From an uncultured Chthonomonas sp. (GTDB lineage: Bacteria; Armatimonadota; Chthonomonadetes; Chthonomonadales; CAJBBX01): 64,000 bases of DNA. The stretch lies in NCBI GenBank assembly GCA_903951425.1, contig CAJBBX010000056.1, positions 1 to 64,000 of the forward strand, in the 5' to 3' direction. The notes beneath the pieces are model-generated. The model ran no database searches, was not told the origin of the DNA, and saw only the letters and a list, made by a program, of their open reading frames with translations. Of the stretch, positions 51,895-60,419 are shown piece after piece (the first letter of the stretch is position 1; each line of letters starts with the position of its first letter). The position numbers and the translations under genes were made by a program.

Positions 51895-53765
51895 GCTCCT
51901 CCTGCTGCGCCGCTCTGCATGGCGCCCTGCGTATCGGGAAGCGTCAGCGTGAACGTGCTGCCGCTCCCCAACCTGCTGACGGCGCGGATGTCGCCGCCGT
52001 GAGCCCGGGCGATCGTACGGGCGATCGCCAGACCGAGACCCGCGCCACCCCGCGCCGCACCGGGCACCTGGACGAAGCGGTCGAAGATCCGGGGCAGGTA
52101 GTCCGGCGGAATGCCCGGGCCCGCATCGGTCACGATGATCTCCACGTCGGCGGCGCCGGACTGCGAGGCCCTCGCCGCGAGCGTCACCGCGCCGCGCTCC
52201 GGCGTATAGCGGACCGCATTGCTCAGCAGGTTCACCAACGCTCGGGCGACCTGCGACCGGTCCGCCTGTGCGTCGCAGAGACCCGGCTCCACGTTGACGT
52301 CGATCGAGACGCCTCGCGCCTGCGCCTGCGCGGCCACAGCCTCGGCGGCATCCGATAGCAGGTCGCACACGGCCACGGTCGCCAGGCGGGGCGCCATGCG
52401 GCCGGAGTCCATGCGAGCGGTGTCCAGCAGGTCTCGGGTAAGCCGGTCCAGCCGCTCCAGATCCTCGCGCTGCGCGGCGACCACTTCAAGCTGATCGCCG
52501 CTCAGGGGACCCACGGCGCCCTCCTGCATGAGCTGCACGGAGAGGAGCAGCGAGGTCACGGGTGTCCGTAGCTCGTGCGACGCCACGCTGATGAACTCCG
52601 TCTTCAGGCGGTCGACGTCGCGCAGGAAGGTCACATCCTCTAGCGCCACCACGGCTCCCAGTGTGGCGCCGTCGTCGTCGAGGATGGGCGTGCTGCGGAG
52701 CCGGTACGCCCTCTGCCTGCCGCCATCCCGCAACACGACGCCGCCCGCGTAGTCGTCGGCCGCGGTGGTGCGTCCATCAGAGACAGCGCGCTCCACGGCG
52801 GCCGCGATCCGCTCATCGCGTACCACGGCCGAGGCCTGCGCTCCCAGTGCGCCCGGCTCCGGACCGAAGAGCGCCTCGGCGGCGCGGTTGAGGTGCACCA
52901 CGCGGCTCTCAGCATCGGTGACGACCACGGGGTCGTAGAGGCACTGCAGCGCCTGGACGCTCATGAGCTCGGCCCGGTGCAGGCGCCGCTGGTCGGCGGC
53001 CTTGGCCGCCTGCAGCCGCTCCGCCATCCGGTTGAACGCCCGGGAGAGCGAGGCGATCTCGTCCGATCCGCGGACCTCCAGCGCCGGGTCGAGGCGCCCG
53101 CCGCCGATCTCGTCGGCCCTCGCGGCCAGCGCGCGCAGAGGCCCCAGCGCCCGCCGCACCATGACCACCGCCCCGAGCATGGCCAGGATAAGCGCGGCCA
53201 GTGTGGTCACTACCGCCGTCCAGGAGGCCCTCGTCGCCTCGGCCTTGGCCCGGCGGTTGGCCCGAATGATGGCGTTCTGGTTCAGCACGAGGACCCGGTT
53301 GGCCTGCTGCTTCAGGCGCTCGAAGGCGGGCTCCAACACCACCACATAGTGCCGTCGAGCGTCTGCCCCCGAGCCTGGGGCGTCCCCGGCCACGAAGCGT
53401 TCCAACTCGGACCGGTACGCCACGAACTGCGCGCCGATGGAGTCCGACAGCTCCTGCTCGCCCGCCTCGGTGATGTTGTTGGCTTCGTCGCGGTGCGCTG
53501 CCTCGAACCGCGCGGAGTAGGTCGCGCACTGGCTCCGGGCCTTGGCCTTCTCTCCGGCCAGCACCAGCGTCGCGGAGTTGTCGAGCCGCTCCAGCGCATC
53601 CTTCATGGCCTGCGCGGCGGTGACGCTCCGGTAGTTGTCCTCCATGATCCGGTCGATGCTCCGGCCGAGGTGGAAGAAGCTGTAGACCGAACCGACCATC
53701 GCCGCCAGCATGACCGCCAGCGCCAGCAGGTGACCGGCCAAAAGTTGTACTCGCAGGTTTCGCAT
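51891..53765 (-). CDS. sensor histidine kinase (HAMP, PAS, HisKA, HATPase), NtrY/KinB-like
   Basis: 624 residues. Two membrane helices (LLAGHLLALAVMLAAMVGSV near the start; WTAVVTTLAALILAMLGAVV near 195) flank a helical periplasmic sensor of about 155 residues (EDNYRSVTAAQAMKDALERL) like that of KinB. A HAMP linker (ALGPLRALAARADEIGGGRL), a PAS domain (LYDPVVVTDAESRVVHLNRA) and the kinase follow, with His near 396 (FISVASHELRTPVTSLLLSV), N box (LVNLLSNAVRYTPERG) and G boxes (TDAGPGIPPDY, GAGLGLAIARTI). The next gene, overlapping by 4 nt, is the receiver partner. Leader element E2 occupies the 200 bases upstream. Confidence 0.93.
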   Translation of the reverse strand: MRNLRVQLLAGHLLALAVMLAAMVGSVYSFFHLGRSIDRIMEDNYRSVTAAQAMKDALERLDNSATLVLAGEKAKARSQCATYSARFEAAHRDEANNITEAGEQELSDSIGAQFVAYRSELERFVAGDAPGSGADARRHYVVVLEPAFERLKQQANRVLVLNQNAIIRANRRAKAEATRASWTAVVTTLAALILAMLGAVVMVRRALGPLRALAARADEIGGGRLDPALEVRGSDEIASLSRAFNRMAERLQAAKAADQRRLHRAELMSVQALQCLYDPVVVTDAESRVVHLNRAAEALFGPEPGALGAQASAVVRDERIAAAVERAVSDGRTTAADDYAGGVVLRDGGRQRAYRLRSTPILDDDGATLGAVVALEDVTFLRDVDRLKTEFISVASHELRTPVTSLLLSVQLMQEGAVGPLSGDQLEVVAAQREDLERLDRLTRDLLDTARMDSGRMAPRLATVAVCDLLSDAAEAVAAQAQARGVSIDVNVEPGLCDAQADRSQVARALVNLLSNAVRYTPERGAVTLAARASQSGAADVEIIVTDAGPGIPPDYLPRIFDRFVQVPGAARGGAGLGLAIARTIARAHGGDIRAVSRLGSGSTFTLTLPDTQGAMQSGAAGGA

Positions 53766-53811
53766 CACGACCTCCGGCGGCGTCCTCGCCGCCGAACCAG
53801 CCCAAACAACG

Positions 53812-53907
53812 AAAGGCCGGAAGACCCACGGAACAAGGAGGCGTGCCCCTATTCCGCATGTCCTCCGGCCTCCAGCTTGCCTGGCGGCTTCGATGAAGCC
53901 GCCCTGC
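53812..53907 (-). ncRNA. structured leader E2 upstream of the histidine kinase gene
   Basis: Read leftward, this 96-base element has GCAGG plus a 9-bp hairpin (GGCGGCTTC/GAAGCCGCC), then a small hairpin CCAG-GCAAG-CTGG, then a long terminal stem GGCCGGAGGAC/GTCTTCCGGCC followed by TTT. The same blocks, in the same order, occur in E1 before the DUF2294 gene (54401-54491). A last small stem (GGCGGCG-AGGA-CGCCGCC, 53778-53795) lies near the kinase start. The final stem plus TTT looks like an intrinsic terminator within the operon, so E2 may be an attenuator or riboswitch. I do not recognise a known class. Confidence 0.55.
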
Positions 53908-53962
53908 ATCCCGGCAACCGGGCGTCCGCGTGTCGCCACACGGCGCTCAAGCGATCAGTCGT

Positions 53963-54364
53963 CTAGTCGTCTCTGCCGGCGAGGTCCCTGGCGCGCTTTC
54001 TGAATGCGTCCTCCAGGTTGTCCTTCAGCACGAACACCTCGACCTGCTCAGCCGCGTCCACGTTCACGTCGTAGTAGCTGCGCAGCACGGCCGTGTGCGT
54101 CAGTCCGGTGATGATCCCATCCATCTCGCCGTGACTGATGGCGTGCAGCTCCTGCCGTGCGCTTCGGACGAGCCTGCGCCCCTCCTCCGTCGCCGAGAGG
54201 CGGGCCTCCGTGGCGGTCAGGATGTCGGTGCAGCGCACCACCAGCAGCGCGCCGACGATGTGCGCCCGCACGTCGCCCGGCCCGCGCCCCTGTTGCTCGC
54301 GCTGGAACCGGACCACCGCGTTGGCCACCATCGCCTCCACAGCGCCCTTGGTCGGCTGGTCCAC
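53963..54364 (-). CDS. DUF2294 family protein
   Basis: 133 residues from GTG at 54364, preceded by GAAGGGG; an upstream ATG at 54421 lies inside the leader hairpin and is less likely. The sequence follows the DUF2294 pattern: EAMVANAVVRFQREQQGRGP, GDVRAHIVGALLVVRCTDIL, TATEARLSATEEGRRLVRSA, and VNVDAAEQVEVFVLKDNLED. This small cytoplasmic family has no established function. Here it is the first gene of an operon with a histidine kinase, response regulator and permease, which suggests a role in sensing or in regulating transport. It sits between leader elements E1 and E2. Confidence 0.82.
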   Translation of the reverse strand: MDQPTKGAVEAMVANAVVRFQREQQGRGPGDVRAHIVGALLVVRCTDILTATEARLSATEEGRRLVRSARQELHAISHGEMDGIITGLTHTAVLRSYYDVNVDAAEQVEVFVLKDNLEDAFRKRARDLAGRDD

Positions 54365-54400
54365 CGAATCGCACCCCTTCGCCCCTCGGCCACACACGCA

Positions 54401-54491
54401 AAAGGCCGGCACAGACCCCATACGGCATTGCCGTACGAGGGTCAGGTGCCGGCCTACAGCGTTGCACTGAACCGCGTCAGCGGCTCCCTGC
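54401..54491 (-). ncRNA. structured leader E1 upstream of the DUF2294 gene
   Basis: Read leftward, this 91-base element has GCAGGGA, a hairpin CCGC-TGAC-GCGG, a small CAG..GCAAC..CTG hairpin, and a terminal stem GGCCGGCAC/GTGCCGGCC containing an inner GACCC/GGGTC and TACGGC/GCCGTA stem, followed by TTTT. Sequence blocks AAAGGCCGG, AGACCC, CCGGCCT-CAGC and TTGC-CTG (plus-strand reading) are shared in order with E2 (53812-53907). The stem lengths differ while pairing is kept, which argues for RNA structure. It lies between a good promoter (54521-54550) and the gene, so it would be transcribed as a 5' leader. The class is unknown to me. Confidence 0.6.
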
Positions 54492-54520
54492 GTCTGTCAA
54501 CCGAGTTTCGTCAATGGGTG

Positions 54521-54550
54521 ACTGTAGCACCTTGCCTATCGGCCTGTCAA
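54521..54550 (-). promoter_or_regulatory. sigma70-type promoter for the DUF2294/kinase operon
   Basis: On the minus strand TTGACA (54550-54545) is followed after 18 nt by TACAGT (54526-54521). Transcription would start near 54514 and run through leader E1 to the GTG at 54364, giving a 150-nt leader. The -35 is perfect and the -10 matches four of six. Confidence 0.55.
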
Positions 54551-54573
54551 TAGCCGCTCGGCGCTCGCTTCAG

Positions 54574-54834
54574 TTACTCGCGCTCCCGCCGCGACGTGGC
54601 GCCCCGGCGCCCTTCCTTCTGCAAGAGGTCCTGCAGCTTGGCCTTGTAGGGCTCCGAGTACTGCCGCCCCGGCCCTCGCTTGGCGGCCTCCTCAGGCGAA
54701 GTCCACTGTTTGGCGACGCGGGCATCGTCCGAAGCGGGCTTGATGAAGGCAAAGTAGACCACGCCGAGCACGACCACCACCAGAGCGATCACGACCGGTA
54801 TGGGGTTCACCTGTTTGTCGCGGAGACTTGCCAT
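54574..54834 (-). CDS. small membrane protein encoded after a prepilin gene
   Basis: 86 residues. One membrane helix (IPVVIALVVVVLGVVYFAFI, about 12-31) is followed by a charged, helical tail (DDARVAKQWTSPEEAAKRGP, KAKLQDLLQKEGRRGATSRR). I do not recognise the family. It starts 3 bases after the prepilin stop, so the two are co-transcribed. The arrangement parallels the prepilin and small lipoprotein pair at 44882-45953, which suggests a common helper role in assembly or retention of the prepilin-like protein. Confidence 0.72.
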   Translation of the reverse strand: MASLRDKQVNPIPVVIALVVVVLGVVYFAFIKPASDDARVAKQWTSPEEAAKRGPGRQYSEPYKAKLQDLLQKEGRRGATSRRERE

Positions 54835-54837
54835 GGC

Positions 54838-55653
54838 TTACTCGACCGGCTGAGCGATCTGCTCCATGTTCCACCACTCGCCCTTAATGGCGGATGGCCG
54901 GATCGACTTGGCGTGCCCGTCGCACCAGGAGATGTTCATCGACTGCTGGTGACGATGGGGATCCTTGATGAGCGTGCTGTTGTCGACCCGGCCGCCACCC
55001 GTGAGGAAGAGCTGGGCGATGGTCTGGCTACCGTCGAGCTCGACGCTCTGGGCGGAGCCGGGATCGGTGAGAGCCAGGGCCTCAAGGTTGGTCCAGTTCG
55101 TCAGCCCGGACTGGAAGATGGAGGCGTTGGAGTCATAGAACCAGATCGTGCTGGCCGGGGCCACGAGCTCCGCCAGGGCCGGGCTGTACTGGCCGGGCTT
55201 GGGCGTCAGGTTGGTGCCGCCGTTGCCGTCATTCCAGTTGCCGGGCGGCGTGGGCGCGCCTGGAAAATCGTCGTTGGACGAGTTAACGTTGATGGTGTAG
55301 CCGAAGTAGGGCTGGTTGCGCCGATCCGGGCAGGTGTAGATGTCGAGGTTCTTCATGTAGGGCATGATCGCCTCGGGCCAGCACATCCAGTTCGCACTCC
55401 AGAAGTAGTTGGAGTACTGGGTGGCAGGCGGGCCGCCGCGGCGGCGCGTGGCCGGCCCGACGAGGACCTCATCGTAGTCCTGCGAGTACATGATCGCGCC
55501 GAGGGCGACCTGCTTGATGTTCGAGAGACAGGAGGTCTTGCGAGCTTGCTCCCGGGCCTGGGCAAAGACCGGGAACAGGATTGCAGCCAGAATCGCGATG
55601 ATCGCGATCACCACCAGCAGTTCGATCAGGGTAAATCCGTGCTTTCTTGCCAT
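54838..55653 (-). CDS. type II/IV prepilin-like protein (H-x9-DG family)
   Basis: 271 residues, intact paralogue of the broken gene at 45112-45953. [20 protein letters not shown] is the prepilin signal, cleaved before Phe by a prepilin peptidase; [20 protein letters not shown] follows. The C-terminal part contains [20 protein letters not shown], the HxnDG motif. The middle region has [14 protein letters not shown] and many Asn/Gly/Pro residues of a beta-rich globular domain. A good AAGGAG precedes the ATG (55661-55666 region). It is co-transcribed with the small membrane protein downstream. The role of these abundant pseudopilins in Armatimonadota is unknown. Confidence 0.9.
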   Translation of the reverse strand: MARKHGFTLIELLVVIAIIAILAAILFPVFAQAREQARKTSCLSNIKQVALGAIMYSQDYDEVLVGPATRRRGGPPATQYSNYFWSANWMCWPEAIMPYMKNLDIYTCPDRRNQPYFGYTINVNSSNDDFPGAPTPPGNWNDGNGGTNLTPKPGQYSPALAELVAPASTIWFYDSNASIFQSGLTNWTNLEALALTDPGSAQSVELDGSQTIAQLFLTGGGRVDNSTLIKDPHRHQQSMNISWCDGHAKSIRPSAIKGEWWNMEQIAQPVE

Positions 55654-55822
55654 GCAACGCGCTCCTTTCTAGATGCGCTTACAGTGGTACCTCCTCGGGA
55701 ACGCACAACCGGGTCGCCACAGGTAGCGCCAAGCAGCACCCAAAGAGGGTTCTTCCCGACATTACGTAGGCCAATGCGTGGGTGTGCCCGGTCCGTTGCG
55801 ATCTAAGCGGTGCGGGAGCCTC

Positions 55823-56920
55823 CTACGGTCCGGCTGGTAAGTGGAGGACCCGTTCGCGCAGGGCCGCCGCCAGCTTCCGGGCCAATGCGGCGCTACCGGC
55901 GATGTCGGGGTGCAGCGGGCCCGCGTACCATCCGGCAGTGTCGACATAGAAGACCCGGGCGTCCCCGGCGGCATGGCGGGCATCGACCGCAGCCGGGATG
56001 GCGGCCTCCTGCGCACCGCAGAAGGGGCGCAGGGCCACGATCTTCGCCTTCGGGTAGGCCGCGCGGATCATGGCCAGGTAACGGGTGTAGAGCCGCTGGT
56101 ACTCATCCTGCGGGATCGACCCCTCATTGGTGCCCTGGTTGACGACCGCCACATCGGGCTGCCAGGCGTCGCGCGGACAGCCGGCGTAGAAGGAGCCGAA
56201 TGCCTCCAGGGCTCCCGGCGCTCCGCCGCTGCCGACGAGCAAGAGGCCCGTCGCGCCGAACCCCACCTGCCGCCACTCCGCCCCCAGCGCCATGGCGGTT
56301 TGGGACGCATAGGATTGCCGCGCGTCCGCAAGCCAGGGCCAGGTGAAGGGGATGCCATTCACCACGCCGGCGCGCCCCTCGTTCACCACCACGCCCTCGG
56401 TGATGCTGTCGCCGAAGAACTCCATGGTCAGGGCGGGCTTTACCCATTCGCGAAGTGGCTCCACCAGCCGCCCGCCGGCAGTTGGCGTGAATCCGGTGAA
56501 CGTAACGCTGGCCACCAACGGAGGCGTCCAGCGGCTCTGGTGCTCATCGAGCCCGCGGACCATGAGCATGACGCTGTGCCGCCCCTTGCCCAGCCCCTCC
56601 GCCAGCTTCACCGAGGGAGCGATCTCCGCCTCCTGCCACTCGCCTGCGTCGATCCGCCACGCGATCGTCGGGTACGAGCCCTCCGTGGTGCAGACGCACT
56701 TCGGCTGGTTCACGGACAGGTCAAATGCGGCGCTGATGCCGGCGCCCGAGAAGCGCACCCGGACGTAGCTCCCGCTGTTCACGGTCACGGCGCGTCTGGC
56801 GGCACGCAGGTCCCACCTCCCGAAGAAGCGGTAGCCTGCCGGCCAGCTGCTCGCCGTACACGAAGCCGCCGCCGGCAGCAGAAGGAGCGCCACTGAGGCG
56901 AGGGTTGTGGACCAGATCAT
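55823..56920 (-). CDS. secreted SGNH-type carbohydrate esterase (CE2-like)
   Basis: 365 residues from the ATG at 56920, with GGAG 7 nt upstream; a further ATG at 56950 is possible. Signal peptide: TTLASVALLLLPAAASC. An N-terminal beta-sandwich (about 25-150; GRWDLRAARRAVTVNSGSYV, VRFSGAGISAAFDLSV) is followed by an SGNH domain: TMEFFGDSITEG with the nucleophile Ser, PDVAVVNQGTNEGS with the oxyanion Asn, and YAGPLHPDIAGSAALA with the catalytic His. This domain order is that of CE2 deacetylases. It lies 45 bases downstream of the GH78 rhamnosidase, so it probably removes acetyl groups from the same glycan. Confidence 0.85.
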   Translation of the reverse strand: MIWSTTLASVALLLLPAAASCTASSWPAGYRFFGRWDLRAARRAVTVNSGSYVRVRFSGAGISAAFDLSVNQPKCVCTTEGSYPTIAWRIDAGEWQEAEIAPSVKLAEGLGKGRHSVMLMVRGLDEHQSRWTPPLVASVTFTGFTPTAGGRLVEPLREWVKPALTMEFFGDSITEGVVVNEGRAGVVNGIPFTWPWLADARQSYASQTAMALGAEWRQVGFGATGLLLVGSGGAPGALEAFGSFYAGCPRDAWQPDVAVVNQGTNEGSIPQDEYQRLYTRYLAMIRAAYPKAKIVALRPFCGAQEAAIPAAVDARHAAGDARVFYVDTAGWYAGPLHPDIAGSAALARKLAAALRERVLHLPAGP

Positions 56921-56965
56921 TGCTCTACTCCATTCCATATGCAGAACCATGGCGGTATTGCCTCG

Positions 56966-59900
56966 CTACCCTCCGGCGTCGCCGCGCAGGACGTGGACGC
57001 CCGGCCCGACCATCCGCTCCGGCTGACCGGGAAGCGTCACCAGGGCCTGCGTGTTGGGCGGCACCGTCAGGTTCAGCGTCAGGCGGGCGCCCTGGGTGCG
57101 CCAGTGGACGGCGATGCGGCCCGTGGGCGCGTCGAACTCGCCCTTGGCCCAGGTGAGGCCGCCGCCGGGGATGGGCCGGACGCGGAAGCGCCGCCAGCCG
57201 GGCGCCTTCTCGTCCGGCGCGAGACCGACGACGCTGCTCCAGAGCCACTCGGCCACAGATCCCAGAGCCCAGTGGTTGAAGGAGTTCATGCCGGGGTCCT
57301 GGAAGCCGCGTCCCTTCACGTAGCCGTCCCAGCGCTCCCAGATGGTGGTGGCGCCGTTCTCGATCATGAAGCCCCACGACGGGAAGTCGGTGCGGTTCGC
57401 CAGCGTGTAGGCCAGGTCGCCCCGCCCCCACCGCGAGAGCTCCAGCATCATCCGGTGGGTCGACTGGATGCCGGTGGAGATGTGGTCGCCGTACCGGTGG
57501 ATCGCCTCCACGAGCCGCTCCACGGCCTTCGGGCGCATGGCCTCGGGCAGCAGGTCGAAGTGGAGGGCGAGCGCGTAGCCGGCCTGGGTGTCGCCCACGA
57601 GGCTGCCGTCGGGCCGCACGAACGCCCTGTTGAAGGCCGCCTTGATGCCCGCCAGCTGCTTCTCCAACTCTTCCGCGTCGCGACCGAGGCCCAGCACGCG
57701 GGCCATGCGCAGCGTCAGGTCGGTGGAGTGGGCGAAGAAGGCGGTGGCGAAGAGGTCGTTCGGCACGGCGCCGCCGCTCTTGGGCCAGCCCTGCAGCACC
57801 AGCGTGTCGCCGTTCAGCCAGTCGTTGTAGTCGGCGTTGCGGCCGTTGCGCCAGACCAGGTCGGGGTTCAGCTTGCGGATGTACTCAAGCCAGCGGCGGC
57901 AGCTCGGGTAGCTCTCCGCAAGTAGCCGCTTGTCGCCATAGTTAACCCAGACGCGCCAGGGGACCACGACGCCGGCATCGCCCCAGGCGGGCACACCGGA
58001 GAAGCTGCCCGACGCCTTGCCGGGGTTGGGAGCGAAATCGGGCATGCGGCCGTCGGGCGTCTGGGCGTCGCGCACGTCCTGCAGCCACTTGGTGAAGAAC
58101 CCGGCCATATCCATGTTCATGATGGCCGACTGGCTGAACGACTGGATGTCGCCCATCCATCCCAGTCTTTCGTCGCGCTGCGGGCAGTCGGTGGGCGTGC
58201 TCATCAGGTTGGCGCGCTGCGTCCAGAAGACGTTGCGCATGAGCCGGGTGAGCATGGGGCTCGAGCAGGCGAACCGTCCCACCTCCGGCGAGGAGGAGCA
58301 GAAGACGCGCCCCACCAGGTCGGCCGGCGTGGGCTTGATGAACGAGCCCGTCACCTCCACGTAGCGGAAGCCGTGGTAGGTGAAGCGCGGCTCGCAGACC
58401 TCGGCGCCGGAGCCGGCGAGGAGGTACCGGTCGATCTGCGGCGCTCCCCGCAGGTTGGCCACGTAGATCGTGCCGTCGTCGTTGAGCATCTCGGCGTGGC
58501 GCACCTGCACCATCGCTCCCGGCCTGCCGGTGATCCGGAGCCGGGGCCACCCGACCATGTTCTGGCCCAGGTCGAAGATGAAGACGCCCGGCTTCGGCTC
58601 GGTGACGGCAACGGGCCTCAGCTCCTGCACCACGCGGATCGGCTCGTTGCGCTGGCGGACGAGCCTCGCCTTGACCCCTGCCGCCGTGGACGCGGGCTGC
58701 CATGCGTGGTCATCGAACCCCGGCAGGTCCCATCCGGGCATGGCGCGGCGCAGGTCTACGGTCTCGCCGTCGAGGATGTCGGCTGCGCGAACGGGACCCT
58801 CCAGCGTCGATCGCCACTTGCCGTCGGTAACGAGCCTCCGCACGGAGCCGTCGGCCATCTCCATGCGCAGGTGGAGGCGTAGCGCGGGCTTGCGGCCGTA
58901 GTTTGCGCGGCCGGGGAAGAGCCCTATGCGGCCTGCGTACCAGCCGTCGCCCAGCATGGAGCCCAGGGCGTTGGCGCCGGGGCGCAGGGCGCGGGTGACG
59001 TCGAAGGCCTGGTACTGCACGCGCACGCCGTAGTCGGTCCACTCCGGCGCCAGCAGGTTCGGCCCGACCCGCGCACCGTTGAGGCGCAGTTCCATCAGAC
59101 CCAGCGCCGAAGCGTAGAGCACGGCCCGGCGCACGGGGCCGCTTACGCCAAACTCGCGGCGCAGCATGGGCGCGGGCAGGGCGAGCTGCGGTTGGGCCTG
59201 GCGCGACCTCTTCTCGCCGTCCGTGAGCCGCGCCGCCGACCATCCGCCCTGCTCCAAGCTGTCCAGCGCCGTCACCGCCGCTCCGCGCGCCACGTTGGCC
59301 TCGCCGTCCAGCGCCTCCAGGGCGCTCAAGCAGAGGGCGTAGTTGCCGGGGTCGCGCATGGCCAGCTGCGTGGCGGCAAGCCGCACGATCCGGGCGCGGC
59401 GGGGTTCGAAGCGGTGCGTCACCGGGCCGTCGCCGGGGTTGGGGACATCCTCGGCCGTCCGATCGGCCACGACGACGAAGGGGCCGCCGGGCTTCTCGGC
59501 CGTCTCGATCCGGTACCGGACCGGGAAGAGGAAGCCGGGCACGTCGGCGGCCCAGTCCACCGGCCGCGCGGGCCAGAGGCGCACGCCGTCGATGCGCCGC
59601 GCCGAACCAAGGTCCGCCTGCACCCACTTGGCGACGTCGGCGGCGGTCTCGAGCTTGCTGTGGTAGCCGTTGCGCATCTCGGCCCCGGCGCCCTTGCCGC
59701 CGGGCGCGGGGTTGGGGTCCTCGATCCAGGCGCCGCCCCAGCCGCCCTCCGACCCCGGCCCCATGCTCCAGCGCTGCGGCGCGGCCCATCCCGAGGCGCG
59801 CCCGGTCCGGTCCCACACGCGCACGCTCCACCAGCACTCCTGGTGCGGCGTCAGCGCGCGCCCGGCGTACTCCACCTGCGCGGTGCGGTCCGAGGCGACG

Positions 59901-60169
59901 CGGCGGCTATCCCAAAGGTCCGCCGTTCCCCGCGCCAGCCCTTCCCGCGTCGAGGCCGCCCGCACCTGGTAGGCCGTCTGCATGGCGTCTGGCCCAGCAG
60001 TTGCCGTGGCAACCGGCGTCCAGCTGAGCCGGGGCCGCGCCACGTCGATCCCCAGCGGCTCCCGCAGGTACTCGCACCGTAGCCGCTCGGGCCGGATGCA
60101 GGCGGGAGTGGCGGCCAGGGCCGAGCAGGCGGCCGCAAGGCAGAGGGCAAGCGGGACCGATCGAAGCAT
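56966..60169 (-). CDS. secreted alpha-L-rhamnosidase (GH78) with embedded discoidin-like domain
   Basis: 1067 residues from the ATG at 60169, GGAGG at 6 nt, with a signal peptide (VPLALCLAAACSALAA). First an Ig-like domain (ACIRPERLRCEYLREPLGID, LTPHQECWWSVRVWDRTG), then a discoidin-like region inserted at about 130-290 (VAKWVQADLGSARRIDGVRL), then the rhamnosidase N-domain (YASALGLMELRLNGARVGPN), and the (alpha/alpha)6 barrel with STPTDCPQRDERLGWMGDIQ near residue 665, which holds the catalytic acid Glu. The C-terminal beta-domain ends in LTLNLTVPPNTQALVTLPGQ. It cleaves terminal alpha-L-rhamnose. It forms an operon with the CE2-like esterase. Confidence 0.93.
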   Translation of the reverse strand: MLRSVPLALCLAAACSALAATPACIRPERLRCEYLREPLGIDVARPRLSWTPVATATAGPDAMQTAYQVRAASTREGLARGTADLWDSRRVASDRTAQVEYAGRALTPHQECWWSVRVWDRTGRASGWAAPQRWSMGPGSEGGWGGAWIEDPNPAPGGKGAGAEMRNGYHSKLETAADVAKWVQADLGSARRIDGVRLWPARPVDWAADVPGFLFPVRYRIETAEKPGGPFVVVADRTAEDVPNPGDGPVTHRFEPRRARIVRLAATQLAMRDPGNYALCLSALEALDGEANVARGAAVTALDSLEQGGWSAARLTDGEKRSRQAQPQLALPAPMLRREFGVSGPVRRAVLYASALGLMELRLNGARVGPNLLAPEWTDYGVRVQYQAFDVTRALRPGANALGSMLGDGWYAGRIGLFPGRANYGRKPALRLHLRMEMADGSVRRLVTDGKWRSTLEGPVRAADILDGETVDLRRAMPGWDLPGFDDHAWQPASTAAGVKARLVRQRNEPIRVVQELRPVAVTEPKPGVFIFDLGQNMVGWPRLRITGRPGAMVQVRHAEMLNDDGTIYVANLRGAPQIDRYLLAGSGAEVCEPRFTYHGFRYVEVTGSFIKPTPADLVGRVFCSSSPEVGRFACSSPMLTRLMRNVFWTQRANLMSTPTDCPQRDERLGWMGDIQSFSQSAIMNMDMAGFFTKWLQDVRDAQTPDGRMPDFAPNPGKASGSFSGVPAWGDAGVVVPWRVWVNYGDKRLLAESYPSCRRWLEYIRKLNPDLVWRNGRNADYNDWLNGDTLVLQGWPKSGGAVPNDLFATAFFAHSTDLTLRMARVLGLGRDAEELEKQLAGIKAAFNRAFVRPDGSLVGDTQAGYALALHFDLLPEAMRPKAVERLVEAIHRYGDHISTGIQSTHRMMLELSRWGRGDLAYTLANRTDFPSWGFMIENGATTIWERWDGYVKGRGFQDPGMNSFNHWALGSVAEWLWSSVVGLAPDEKAPGWRRFRVRPIPGGGLTWAKGEFDAPTGRIAVHWRTQGARLTLNLTVPPNTQALVTLPGQPERMVGPGVHVLRGDAGG

Positions 60170-60419
60170 AGGGCGCCTCCAGACGCTGATAGGGCGGCGC
60201 AGGTCCCGCCCGGGTAAGCCAGAGGATACACCGGGATGGGTGCGAAGTCCTGCCGAGGCTGATGTGCGGAACCCGGAGGCGGTTGGGCTTGTCATTGGAC
60301 GACTGATTTGTTACCCATCGGTGACCCGGCAGTCTAGCTGTGGCGGTATCACGTATCATGTACTTAAGTGCTCAGGGTGGGGGCTCTGGGCCAAGCAGGT
60401 GAATGGAGGATTACCCGCT

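Noticed and set aside
53812-54491. E1/E2 as a cobalamin, c-di-GMP-I or ydaO (c-di-AMP) riboswitch
   Set aside because: CAGGG and GCAA pieces recall cobalamin and GEMM elements, but the defining conserved boxes of those classes are missing from one or both copies.
59982-60419. An N-terminal extension of the second hybrid kinase running into the GH78 gene region
   Set aside because: The frame is open there but overlaps the start of the divergent GH78 gene and has no domain; the GTG at 60420 with GGAGG fits better.
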